The notes beneath the pieces are model-generated. The model saw only the letters and a program-made list of their open reading frames with translations, made no database searches and was not told where the DNA came from. A stretch of DNA of 64,000 bases. It comes from Clostridia bacterium. Its GTDB lineage: Bacteria; Bacillota; Clostridia; Christensenellales; Borkfalkiaceae. Location: NCBI GenBank assembly GCA_017448355.1, contig JAFSLQ010000055.1, positions 1-64,000 on the forward strand, written 5' to 3'. Shown here piece by piece: positions 24,104-32,186 of this stretch (position 1 is the stretch's first letter; every line of letters starts with the position of its first letter). Position numbers and translations under genes: made by a program.

Positions 24104-26251
24104 ATGAAAAGAATTAAAACATTTGCGTTATTTATGCTTTTGGCATTGTGCGTTACCATCCCCGCTGCCGTAGCGTCGGCAGACGAAGTTGCGGCAACAA
24201 GTATCGTTGGGCATAACTTGGCGCTGGAAGACAATATAGAGATTGTTTATATAGTGGAAGAAACCGCACTGCAGGGCGCGGAAACGGGCGTGCTGTTCTG
24301 GCTTTCGCCGCAAGAAGAGTACGTTTACGGCGAACAGGAATATAAAATAACGACGCCGTTCGGAACAGTCGTCAACCCGAATACGGGCAATATTTGTCAA
24401 AAATACGCCTTTAATTATCTTTCCGCAAAACAGATGACGGAAAACGTTTACGCCGTTTCCTTTATCAAGGACGGCGAAAACATTACGTATAGCGGCGTAG
24501 ATAAATACAGTATATTACAGTATGCGTACAACAAAAAGAACAGCGAAACGATTTTAGACGGCGGCACGGCAAGTTTAGGCGAAATGTTGTCGGCTATGTT
24601 AGATTACGGCGCTATAACGCAGCAATATTTCGGTTATAATTTAAACCGCTTGGCAAATGCAACGTATTATCGGGTTTCGGTAAACGACGGCGCTTTATCC
24701 GACGGGCTAAATTACGGTCTGTATAAAGACGGCGAAACCGTAACCGTAATTGCGGGAGAACCCGAACTCGGAAAACAGTTTAAACAATGGATAGACGAAG
24801 ACGAAAACGTGCTAAGCACAGAATCCGAATATGAATTTACTATTGAAAACGATTTATCTTTAACGGCAATATACGAAGAAAGAGCAACCGAAGGTCTTGC
24901 CTACACGTTAATTAACGGCGGAAACACTTATTATGTTTCGGGTATAGGAACGGTAACTGATACGGAAATAGTAATCCCTTTAAGGTATAACGACAAATAT
25001 GTAACGGAAATAGGAAATTCAGCATTCTATAACTGTTCTTCGTTGACCAGTATAATTATATCAAATAGAGTAAGCCGTATCGGAGATAGCGCATTTCTCA
25101 ACTGCTCATCTTTAACAAATGTAACTATACCCGATAGTGTAAAAAGTATAGGGGGGCGAGCATTTAAAAACTGTACTTCATTAACAAATTTAAGTATCCC
25201 TGACAGTGTTACGGGTTTTGGCTCTGAAACATTTTCAGGTTGTACATCGTTAACAAGTATCACAATACCAAACAGCACTAAGGTTTTAGGAAGTAACACA
25301 TTCCAAGGTTGTACTGCGTTAACAACTATAAACATACACGATAGCTTTAGATATCTAGAGTCTGGCGACTTCTTGGGTTGCACGATGATAACAAACTTCA
25401 ACGTAAATAGTAATAATGAATATTATAAATCAATAGACGGAAATTTATATAACAAAGACGGAACGATATTACTAAAATATGCTGTCGGTAAAACTGATAC
25501 TGAATTTACAACACCTAATGGTGTTACTAATATCGGAGAATCCGCGTTCAATGGCTGTAGCAATTTAACGAGTATAAATATACCTAACAGCGTAACAAAT
25601 ATAGGAACTACTGCATTTGCAAATTGTAGTAATTTAACAAACATAACGTTTGGAGAGAACAGCCTGTTAGAGAATATAGGCTATCAGGCTTTCTTTAGTT
25701 GCAGCAATTTAACAAATATTACTATACCGAACAGTGTAACAAGTATAGGAAATCAAGCATTCTATTATTGTTTCAATTTGACTAATATAACAATACCCGA
25801 TAGCGTTACGAATATAGGAACGTCTGCATTTAATTGTTGTTATAGTTTAACTAATATAATAATACCTAATAGTGTTACGAGTATAGGTGATTTTGCATTC
25901 AATGGTTGTAGTAGTTTAACGAGTGTCACATTTAGTGAAAACAGTCAGTTAACAAGTATAGGAACATCTGCATTTAGTGGTTGTTCTAATTTAACTAATA
26001 TAACAATACCTAATAGTGTCACAAATATAGGATTTCGCGCGTTCTATGATTGTAGAAATTTAACAAATATAACAATAGGTAACGGGGTTACAATTATAGA
26101 CGATTATGTGTTCAATGGTTGTAGCAATTTAACGAATATCACGTTTAACGGCGCAACCGAACAATGGAACGCGATAAGTAAAGGAAGTTATTGGAATTAT
26201 AACCTTCCTGCAACGGTCGTGCATTGCTCAAACGGCGACGTCGCGATTTAA
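24104..26251 (+). CDS. Secreted BspA-type leucine-rich-repeat protein
   Basis: A 715-residue exported protein. Signal peptide of about 26 residues ending ASA, not a lipobox. Residues 27-185 are an uncharacterised beta-rich domain; about 190-262 form a bacterial surface repeat (GKQFKQWIDEDENVLSTES, then LTAIYEE); about 270-700 contain some 16 BspA/LRR_5 repeats of about 23 residues (SVTSIGDFAFNGCSSLTSVTF). The C-terminal FNGATEQWNAISKGSYWNY module matches the lipoprotein at 6681-8510. No LPXTG or anchor is seen. Start ATG 24104 has AAGGAG. It is cotranscribed with the 35-residue peptide and probably repressed by the divergent XRE protein. Confidence 0.87.
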   Translation: MKRIKTFALFMLLALCVTIPAAVASADEVAATSIVGHNLALEDNIEIVYIVEETALQGAETGVLFWLSPQEEYVYGEQEYKITTPFGTVVNPNTGNICQKYAFNYLSAKQMTENVYAVSFIKDGENITYSGVDKYSILQYAYNKKNSETILDGGTASLGEMLSAMLDYGAITQQYFGYNLNRLANATYYRVSVNDGALSDGLNYGLYKDGETVTVIAGEPELGKQFKQWIDEDENVLSTESEYEFTIENDLSLTAIYEERATEGLAYTLINGGNTYYVSGIGTVTDTEIVIPLRYNDKYVTEIGNSAFYNCSSLTSIIISNRVSRIGDSAFLNCSSLTNVTIPDSVKSIGGRAFKNCTSLTNLSIPDSVTGFGSETFSGCTSLTSITIPNSTKVLGSNTFQGCTALTTINIHDSFRYLESGDFLGCTMITNFNVNSNNEYYKSIDGNLYNKDGTILLKYAVGKTDTEFTTPNGVTNIGESAFNGCSNLTSINIPNSVTNIGTTAFANCSNLTNITFGENSLLENIGYQAFFSCSNLTNITIPNSVTSIGNQAFYYCFNLTNITIPDSVTNIGTSAFNCCYSLTNIIIPNSVTSIGDFAFNGCSSLTSVTFSENSQLTSIGTSAFSGCSNLTNITIPNSVTNIGFRAFYDCRNLTNITIGNGVTIIDDYVFNGCSNLTNITFNGATEQWNAISKGSYWNYNLPATVVHCSNGDVAI

Positions 26252-26276
26252 AACTAAAAAATACAACAACTTTTCC

Positions 26277-26313
26277 CCGCAGCGCGAAAAAATTTTCGCG
26301 CTGCGGTTTTTTT
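26277..26313 (+). terminator. Terminator of the peptide/BspA operon
   Basis: A perfect stem, CCGCAGCGCGAAAA with its complement (26277-26290 and 26293-26306), followed by seven T. Confidence 0.85.
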
Positions 26314-26330
26314 GCCTTTGGCAATTATAC

Positions 26331-26359
26331 TTGCTAAATTCCGACAAAAATGATATAAT
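26331..26359 (+). promoter_or_regulatory. dut promoter with leaderless spacing
   Basis: TTGCTA (26331-26336), 17 nt, TATAAT (26354-26359), then only 6 nt to the ATG at 26366. No Shine-Dalgarno sequence. Same geometry as tilS, the XRE gene at 48028 and rsmG. Confidence 0.7.
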
Positions 26360-26365
26360 AAATAT

Positions 26366-26845
26366 ATGGAAAAAATAGCGCGGTTTTATAAAGTAAGCGA
26401 AACGGAATTTTTAAAAAACGGCACGAAGGAAACTTTTGACGGCATAATTTTGCCGAAAAGGGCAACGAAAGGCAGCGCGGGATACGACTTTTTTGCACCC
26501 GAAACTTTTTCCCTTAACCCAAAAGAAACGATAAAGATTGCAACAGGAATAAGGGCGAAAATCTCAGATGGTTGGGTACTTGCGATATTCCCCCGTTCGG
26601 GTTTAGGATTTAAATATCGCCTTACCCTTGACAACACGGTGGGAATAATCGACAGCGACTACTTTAACGCAGAAAACGAAGGGCATATTTTTATAAAGAT
26701 GACAAATCTTGGCGATAAGACCTTGACCGTGGAAAAAGGCAAGGCGTTTGCGCAGGGCGTGTTTTTGCCGTTCGGGATAACCGTTGACGACAGTTGCGAC
26801 GCTGAGCGCACGGGCGGATTCGGCAGTACGGATAAAACTTTTTAA
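26366..26845 (+). CDS. dut: dUTP diphosphatase
   Basis: A 159-residue trimeric-type dUTPase that hydrolyses dUTP to dUMP and pyrophosphate. All five family motifs are visible: motif 1 KGSAGYDFFAP (about 33), motif 2 PRSGLGFK (about 76), motif 3 LDNTVGIIDSDYF (about 89), motif 4 KGKAFAQGVFLPF (about 127) and motif 5 ERTGGFGSTDK (about 147). An N-terminal extension of about 20 residues precedes the core. Monocistronic, leaderless-type start. A phage-type dUTPase is possible but there is no phage context. Confidence 0.9.
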   Translation: MEKIARFYKVSETEFLKNGTKETFDGIILPKRATKGSAGYDFFAPETFSLNPKETIKIATGIRAKISDGWVLAIFPRSGLGFKYRLTLDNTVGIIDSDYFNAENEGHIFIKMTNLGDKTLTVEKGKAFAQGVFLPFGITVDDSCDAERTGGFGSTDKTF

Positions 26846-26873
26846 CGGACTTTTTTATTTTTTTGATACTGAT

Positions 26874-26908
26874 AGCGCGGGCGCGGCAAATTTTGCCGCG
26901 CCCGCGCT
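26874..26908. terminator. Bidirectional terminator between dut and rsmI
   Basis: A perfect 17-bp GC-rich stem (26874-26890 with 26892-26908) between two convergent genes, with T-rich sequence on both sides. Confidence 0.75.
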
Positions 26909-26925
26909 GAATTTTTAAATTTATT

Positions 26926-27729
26926 CTATTTTTCTTTAATCGTATATTTATAAAGCGAAGATTTCGGGACGCCGCGTTCTTTCGCAACGCGCTTTAACGC
27001 TTCCTTTTTGTCCATACCTTGATTTATATACAAATTTATGTGTTCTTCTTCCGTTAAATTTATAAACTCGGCGTTCTTCTTTGCACCTTCTACTATTAAA
27101 ACGTATTCGCCTTTCGGCTCGGTCGGCAATCCGTCTTTCAAATTAAAAAATTCCGCTTTTTCGTGGATTTTCGTTATTTCTTTTACCGCCGCCGCGTTCC
27201 TTTCCCCTAAAACCGAATACAGCGTTTCTATGTCTTTTTTCACGTCGTGCGGCGCGGAATAGAAAATAAGCGTTGCGGAAATATTTTTATACTCTTCTAA
27301 AAGGCTTTCTCTGTCGCTTTTTTTATCGGGCAAAAACCCTAAAAAACAAAAGTGTTCGGCGTTAAACCCCGAAAGTATAAGGGCGGAAAGCGCGGCGTTT
27401 GCGCCGGGGATAACGGTAAATTCCAGATTGTTTTCTTTTAAAGCGTTGACGAGAATATTGCCGGGGTCGGAAATTACGGGAAGTCCGGCGTCCGATATGA
27501 CCGCGATATTTTTACCGCCCTTTAATTTTTCGATAATTATCTCGCACTCTTCCCTTTCGTTAAACTTATGGTATGAAAAAAGCGGTTTTTTTATATCGTA
27601 CGCGCTAAGTAGCGTCAATGAGTGCCGCGTATCTTCGCAAGCAATCTCGTCGACGGATTTTAAAACTTCCACCGCACGGAAAGAAATATCTTTTAAGTTG
27701 CCGATAGGCGTTGCAACAAAATACAGCAA
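26926..27729 (-). CDS. rsmI: 16S rRNA 2'-O-methyltransferase RsmI
   Basis: A 267-residue tetrapyrrole-methylase-fold enzyme that methylates the ribose of C1402 in 16S rRNA with S-adenosylmethionine. FVATPIGNLKDISFRAVEVL at the N-terminus, CEDTRHSLTLL near 33 and VISDAGLPVISDPGN near 76 are diagnostic. The C-terminus LYKYTIKEK includes the small RsmI tail. The start is TTG at 27729 with AAGGTG 6 nt upstream; the next in-frame ATG is too far inside. It is last in the tmk-holB-ricT-trmN6-rsmI cluster and directly follows trmN6 (9 nt). Confidence 0.92.
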   Translation of the reverse strand: MLYFVATPIGNLKDISFRAVEVLKSVDEIACEDTRHSLTLLSAYDIKKPLFSYHKFNEREECEIIIEKLKGGKNIAVISDAGLPVISDPGNILVNALKENNLEFTVIPGANAALSALILSGFNAEHFCFLGFLPDKKSDRESLLEEYKNISATLIFYSAPHDVKKDIETLYSVLGERNAAAVKEITKIHEKAEFFNLKDGLPTEPKGEYVLIVEGAKKNAEFINLTEEEHINLYINQGMDKKEALKRVAKERGVPKSSLYKYTIKEK

Positions 27730-27738
27730 TTTATCACC

Positions 27739-28401
27739 TTAATTATAAACGGTTTTTAAAAATTTAAGTCCGCTTTTGCCGCCCTTCACCCCTTCGATAA
27801 GTACAAGATAGGGGTCTTTATCTTTCGCCGCGACGGAACAAAGTTTTTTTGGTTCTATATTAAACTCTTTCATAATCGAAAAAATCTCGGCGGTTCTGTC
27901 CGCGCGATGCACTAAATTAACCCTGCCGCCGAATTTAAGCCCGCGCGATACGGCAAAAATAAGTTCGCGCAGGGAAAGTGCCGTTTCCGACCTTGCTACG
28001 GCAAGCGTTTCCGAAAGGTTTTTATCGCCCGCACCGTTTTTCATATACGGCGGATTACAGACTATTAAAGAAAATTTGCCGTAATATTCTTTCGGTAAAT
28101 CCTGAATTTTGCCTAGAACCGCGGCGAATTTATCTTCTAAGCCGTTAAGAGCGATATTTTCTTTACAAAGATTAAAAAGCGGAGACTGCAACTCGAAAAA
28201 AGTAAGCGAAGAAATTTTTTCTCTATTCAGCGTGTAAAGATTAAAACCCACAACGCCCACGCCCGCGCAAAAATCCGCGACGACGTCGTTATTTTTTACG
28301 GTCGCAAACCTTGAAAGGAGTATCGAGTCGGACGTAAAAGTGTAAAAATCGTCGTCCTGAAAGATTTTCACGTTTTGGTCTAAATATTCGAGTTTTTTCA
28401 T
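27739..28401 (-). CDS. trmN6: TrmN6-type tRNA/DNA adenine methyltransferase
   Basis: A 220-residue class I methyltransferase: SAM-binding motif VADFCAGVGVVGFNLY near residue 40, acidic FFELQSPLFNLC, and the N6-adenine catalytic motif CNPPYMKNG near 115. In the YabB/TrmN6 family this modifies A37 of tRNA1(Val); the Firmicute target is less certain. It sits in its conserved position between ricT and rsmI. The ATG at 28401 has no clear ribosome-binding site. Confidence 0.85.
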   Translation of the reverse strand: MKKLEYLDQNVKIFQDDDFYTFTSDSILLSRFATVKNNDVVADFCAGVGVVGFNLYTLNREKISSLTFFELQSPLFNLCKENIALNGLEDKFAAVLGKIQDLPKEYYGKFSLIVCNPPYMKNGAGDKNLSETLAVARSETALSLRELIFAVSRGLKFGGRVNLVHRADRTAEIFSIMKEFNIEPKKLCSVAAKDKDPYLVLIEGVKGGKSGLKFLKTVYN

Positions 28402-28465
28402 TTATTTTTCTCAGAGAAAACATCAAGGCGCGTTTTTAGCGCGCCTTGAAAAGTGTTTGTAGAAA

Positions 28466-28636
28466 TTATTCTTCGGAAATAGCCTCTACGGGGCAACCTG
28501 CCGCGCACGCGCCGCAGCTTATGCACTGGTCTGCGTCGATATTGTACTGGGTATCCCCTTGACTTATTGCGCCGACGGGGCAAGTTTCCGCACAAGAACC
28601 GCAAGAAATGCACGCATCACCTATTTTATATGCCAT
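28466..28636 (-). CDS. 2[4Fe-4S] ferredoxin
   Basis: A 56-residue clostridial-type ferredoxin with two complete clusters: CISCGSCAETCPVGAI at residues 9-24 and CISCGACAAGCPVEAI at 38-53. It carries low-potential electrons, probably between PFOR, IorAB and NfnAB, which are all encoded in this window. ATG 28636 follows GGAGG; an upstream in-frame ATG at 28651 overlaps that site. It has its own promoter, TTGCAA-N17-TACAAT (complements at 28692-28697 and 28669-28674), although it lies inside the tmk-rsmI cluster, and a GC-rich hairpin follows it at about 28424-28450. Confidence 0.95.
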   Translation of the reverse strand: MAYKIGDACISCGSCAETCPVGAISQGDTQYNIDADQCISCGACAAGCPVEAISEE

Positions 28637-28722
28637 TTTATTCACCTCCAAAATAATCTGCTTGAATTATTGTAGCACAAAAAACCCTAATTTGCAACAG
28701 CGTTTAAAAACTTTTTCCGTTT

Positions 28723-29613
28723 TTATTCTTCGCTGTCGGAAAGACTGCTTATATCGTCCGTATCGTCGCTATCGTTTTTGCAATTATCGCAGTTTTTACG
28801 CTGAAACTCTATATCCTTTACGTCGAAATCTTTATAAATTTCGCTGCCGTCGGGTTTTTCTATCTTAACCTTGCAAATCATTTTAAGCATATTGTTGGAA
28901 ACAACTACGCCTTCGCCGTCAGGGGTTTTAACCTTGCCGCCGATACGCTGAAAAGACTTGCACGCCTTTTCGTAATAATCGTTTTCATACTCCAAGCAAC
29001 ACATAAGCCTGCCGCAAAGCCCGCTTATCTTGGACGGATTAAGGTGAAGCCCTTGATTTTTCGCCATTTTTATTGAAACTTTCGCAAAGTCGTTCATAGC
29101 GCCCGCGCAACAACAGGTTCTGCCGCACGGCGCGATGCCGCCTAAAATTTTCGTTTCGTCGCGAATACCGACCTGACGCAGTTCTATTCTCAATTTAAAA
29201 TGCGCCGCAAGTTGCTTTACGAGTTCGCGGAAATCCACTCTTTCTTCGGCGGAAAAATAAAAAGTGAGTTTTTTGCCGTCGAAAGAATATTCCGCACCGA
29301 TAAGTTTCATATCGAGCGAAAGTTCCGCGATTTTTTCGCGCGCTTTTTCCATAGCGTCGGGAATTTTTTCGCTGTTTTCCTTTACACGTCTTTCGTCTTC
29401 TTCGGTCGCAAGCCTGACAATAGGCTTTAACGGGTGAGTTATGCTTTCGTCTTCTACCGTCTTAACCCCGAAAACTATCGTGCCGTATTCCAAACCCTTT
29501 GCGGTCTCTACCACGACTCCCGCCTTTTCGGGATAGTCTTTTACTTCTTTAATCGGAGCAAAATAGTACGTTTTAGCGGTGTTTTTAAATTTTACTCCTA
29601 CAACTTCTGCCAT
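28723..29613 (-). CDS. ricT: RicT/YaaT, PSP1 domain protein
   Basis: A 296-residue PSP1-domain protein. The central cysteine-rich segment APCGRTCCCAGAMNDFAKV (about 160) and ISGLCGRLMCCLEYENDYY (about 197) are the conserved motifs of YaaT/RicT, which in Bacillus binds RicA and RicF, carries Fe-S clusters and guides RNase Y maturation of operon mRNAs. The acidic C-terminus with CDNC is extra. ATG 29613 has GGAGGG upstream and overlaps the end of holB by 16 nt. RicA and RicF are not in this window. Confidence 0.9.
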   Translation of the reverse strand: MAEVVGVKFKNTAKTYYFAPIKEVKDYPEKAGVVVETAKGLEYGTIVFGVKTVEDESITHPLKPIVRLATEEDERRVKENSEKIPDAMEKAREKIAELSLDMKLIGAEYSFDGKKLTFYFSAEERVDFRELVKQLAAHFKLRIELRQVGIRDETKILGGIAPCGRTCCCAGAMNDFAKVSIKMAKNQGLHLNPSKISGLCGRLMCCLEYENDYYEKACKSFQRIGGKVKTPDGEGVVVSNNMLKMICKVKIEKPDGSEIYKDFDVKDIEFQRKNCDNCKNDSDDTDDISSLSDSEE

Positions 29614-30563
29614 TTATGTTTGCCCTCCAAAAACGCGAATAAAAATCTTTCTAAAACCGTCTGCTGGTTGCTGTTAAGCGAAAGCCGTTTTTCCGCTTCG
29701 GCGATTGTTTCCGCAATGTAAACGGTCGCCCCCGCGTTAAAACCTTTCGCGTTCTTTATTTTTTGCAATGATTTTTTATTGAAAATCTCGTCTTCTCTGC
29801 CGTTGAAATACAACAATAAATCGCGGTTAATAAGCCCCATTACGGAGATATACTCTTTAACGCCGCTTTTTAATTTCATTATTCTGTCCGAAAACGCCAG
29901 AACGTCGCGGCTGGACTGCATATTTACGTAAGTATCTTCCGAAAGCGCGATTGTTTCCGAAAGATTTTCGTCGCCGTACAGCGCAAGCGCCTTCCCTACC
30001 GTGCCGTCCCCGCAGGAAACGGCATAAAACAGTCTTTCCGTATCGGGACACTCCGTTTTAAGCGCGTCAAAAAGTTTTTCGGAAGAATAGGGCGGTATAA
30101 CGAGTTTTTTAACTCTCGATTTTAATGTCGAAAGCAACGGATATTCGCTAGTCGCGCCGATTAAAATATGCACGTTTTGCGGCGGTTCTTCCAAAGTCTT
30201 TAAAAGTTTATTCTGCGAAGACGCGTTCATCGACTCCCCGCCCGCAATTAAAAACAGTTTTTTGTCGCTTTCTATGGGCTTTAAAAAACTCTCTTCTATA
30301 ATTTCCGAAACGTCTTCTTTAAGTACCGCTTCGCCCTTTTTCGGATAGATTAACACGTCGGGATGCACGCCTTCGTCTATCAGCCGTTCGGCGCGCGCGT
30401 CGCCCGATAAAATCAGTTTTGCGAAAAGTTTAAGGTAATTAAAAACGTCGTCTTTATTTTCCGAAATAACGAGATACGCGTGCGAAAGCCTGTCCGCATT
30501 TTTATCGGAAAGCACCGTTTTATATGCGCTCGTTTCCCTTAAAAGTGGTAATAAATCGACCAT
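29598..30563 (-). CDS. holB: DNA polymerase III delta' subunit
   Basis: A 321-residue clamp-loader subunit. SHAYLVISENKDD near residue 27, ESMNASSQNKLLKTLEEPPQNVHILIGATS near 109-138 (the AAA+ sensor region) and STLKSRVKKLVIPP are typical of HolB/DnaX-like delta'. The N-terminal P-loop is degenerate, normal for this non-hydrolysing subunit. With the other clamp-loader proteins it opens the DnaN ring. It is between tmk and ricT, the conserved Firmicute arrangement. Confidence 0.9.
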   Translation of the reverse strand: MVDLLPLLRETSAYKTVLSDKNADRLSHAYLVISENKDDVFNYLKLFAKLILSGDARAERLIDEGVHPDVLIYPKKGEAVLKEDVSEIIEESFLKPIESDKKLFLIAGGESMNASSQNKLLKTLEEPPQNVHILIGATSEYPLLSTLKSRVKKLVIPPYSSEKLFDALKTECPDTERLFYAVSCGDGTVGKALALYGDENLSETIALSEDTYVNMQSSRDVLAFSDRIMKLKSGVKEYISVMGLINRDLLLYFNGREDEIFNKKSLQKIKNAKGFNAGATVYIAETIAEAEKRLSLNSNQQTVLERFLFAFLEGKHKWQKL

Positions 30564-30579
30564 TAACCGTAAACCTTAT

Positions 30580-31203
30580 TTATATAATCCCTTTTTCTTT
30601 AAGCGCGGCGATGATTTTACCGCTCGTTTGTTCTTTTGTGCCTGACGCGTCGATTACCGAAAATCTATTCGGGTTTTCACGCGCAAGTTCAAGGTATCCT
30701 TCGTAGACTTTTCGGTGAAATTCGATACCCGAAAGTTCCACTCTGTCCGCGATGTCCGCACCGCCCTTTCTTTTGAAGGCTTCTTCGGGCGAAAGATTTA
30801 AAAATATCGTCAAATCGGGCATAAACCCGTTAAACGCATAAGAGTTTATGGCTTTAATAAAGTCATACCCAAGCCCCCGCGCTTTGCCTTGGTATGCAAG
30901 CGAAGAATCCACGTACCTGTCGCAAAATACAAGTTCGCCGCGGTTTAACCTTGGCTCTATTTCTTCCTTGATAAGTTGCACGCGCGCCGCCGCATAAAGA
31001 AGCGCTTCGCACTCGTTTGTCATAGCGAGATTTTTGCCGTCTAAGATTATCGCGCGGATTTGTTCGGAAATTTCTGTACCGCCCGGCTCGCGCGTGAAAT
31101 AGTATTTTATACCGTTTTTAATAAGATACTCTTCTAAAAGTTGTATCTGGCGGGATTTCCCCACCCCTTCGCAACCTTCGAAAGTTATGAATTTCCCCTT
31201 CAT
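30580..31203 (-). CDS. tmk: Thymidylate kinase
   Basis: A 207-residue kinase that phosphorylates dTMP to dTDP. Walker A FEGCEGVGKSRQIQLL at residues 8-23, the DR-Y motif CDRYVDSSLAYQGKARGLG near 94, and TREPGGTEISEQIR near 37 are diagnostic. Length is standard. ATG 31203 follows AAGGAT. It is first of the conserved tmk-holB-ricT series and complements the dUTPase at 26366 in dTTP synthesis. Confidence 0.95.
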   Translation of the reverse strand: MKGKFITFEGCEGVGKSRQIQLLEEYLIKNGIKYYFTREPGGTEISEQIRAIILDGKNLAMTNECEALLYAAARVQLIKEEIEPRLNRGELVFCDRYVDSSLAYQGKARGLGYDFIKAINSYAFNGFMPDLTIFLNLSPEEAFKRKGGADIADRVELSGIEFHRKVYEGYLELARENPNRFSVIDASGTKEQTSGKIIAALKEKGII

Positions 31204-31218
31204 ATTTATCCTTAAAGT

Positions 31219-32157
31219 TTAACCTAGAATATCGCTGAACTCTCTGACTAACGTACAAACAAAAGATATGCTTTCAAACTGCAAATCGTACTGAAAAGAC
31301 GAAAAATCGAAAAGAAGTAGCACGACGTTTTCCGCGCTGCCCGTATCCCCTAATTTAAGATAGTCGGACACGTTTTTCTTGCCGCCCGTAAGCACCGCCA
31401 TATTTATGCCGTAGCGAAGTGCGCCATTTTCTTTTGTCTTTTCGTACGCCGCGCCGTAATTTTTATCGTTTACGTCGCCGTTTGACGCTTGTTCGTACTT
31501 AGTGTAGTAATAAAAAAGATTTTCGGTTTCGCTGTTTAATAATTTTCCAAAGTCTTCGACGTCTTTTGCGAGTTTTTTTATCCGCGCGATTTCGTTTTCA
31601 CGCCCTTCTTCCTTTTCGGTCTCCGTGCGGAAACGGTTATCGCCTTTCATACGCTTATCGAAATAGGCGCGTATCGCGTCTTCGTCAAAGCCTTCGGCGG
31701 TTTTAAATTGTGAAAGATATTCGTTCGCGCTATTATAAAGCCCGTCTAAATCGTAAACGGAAAATTCGTCAATCAAAGTTTTAGCCCTGACCGACTTATC
31801 TTCCTTTTCGGCAGCGGAAGTAAAAATCGCGTCGCCTTCCTGTACGGAAAGTCGCACGGATAAAACATTATAAGACGAATTAAGATTTTCCGTCTCCACA
31901 GACAAGACGTCGTAACTGAAAGTTTTTCCGTTTTCACCTGTTTTTACGTCTAAAAGTTCGTAAACGGAATAACTTTCAAAAGAACTTAAATCTTCGTCGA
32001 GATAAAATTTAAACTTTTGTCCCGTCGATAACCGTGCGGCGGAAACGGTGTAAATAAGTTCCATAGCAACGATTGCCACGGCGGCGACAATAAGCGTTAA
32101 AATCCACTCGTACGAAAAAAAGTCCGATAATCTTTTTTTTGTTAATTTACTATCCAT
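31219..32157 (-). CDS. Single-pass membrane protein, unknown function
   Basis: A 312-residue protein with one N-terminal membrane span (WILTLIVAAVAIVAMELIY, about residues 18-37) and a large, charged, mostly helical domain outside or inside the membrane. Repeated Lys/Glu-rich segments (about 170-215) could form a coiled coil. No motif is recognised. It lies between lysS and tmk on the same strand, 29 nt and 15 nt from its neighbours, and is probably cotranscribed. No good ribosome-binding site is seen at ATG 32157. It may be lineage-specific. Confidence 0.75.
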   Translation of the reverse strand: MDSKLTKKRLSDFFSYEWILTLIVAAVAIVAMELIYTVSAARLSTGQKFKFYLDEDLSSFESYSVYELLDVKTGENGKTFSYDVLSVETENLNSSYNVLSVRLSVQEGDAIFTSAAEKEDKSVRAKTLIDEFSVYDLDGLYNSANEYLSQFKTAEGFDEDAIRAYFDKRMKGDNRFRTETEKEEGRENEIARIKKLAKDVEDFGKLLNSETENLFYYYTKYEQASNGDVNDKNYGAAYEKTKENGALRYGINMAVLTGGKKNVSDYLKLGDTGSAENVVLLLFDFSSFQYDLQFESISFVCTLVREFSDILG

Positions 32158-32186
32158 AATTTTTTATGCGGAAAACGACTTCCCCA

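Noticed and set aside
25000..26160. Tandem nucleotide repeats that could look like a repeat array or CRISPR
   Set aside because: The periodicity (about 69 nt) follows the 23-residue LRR_5 protein repeats and is diverged at DNA level; there are no identical repeats with unique spacers.
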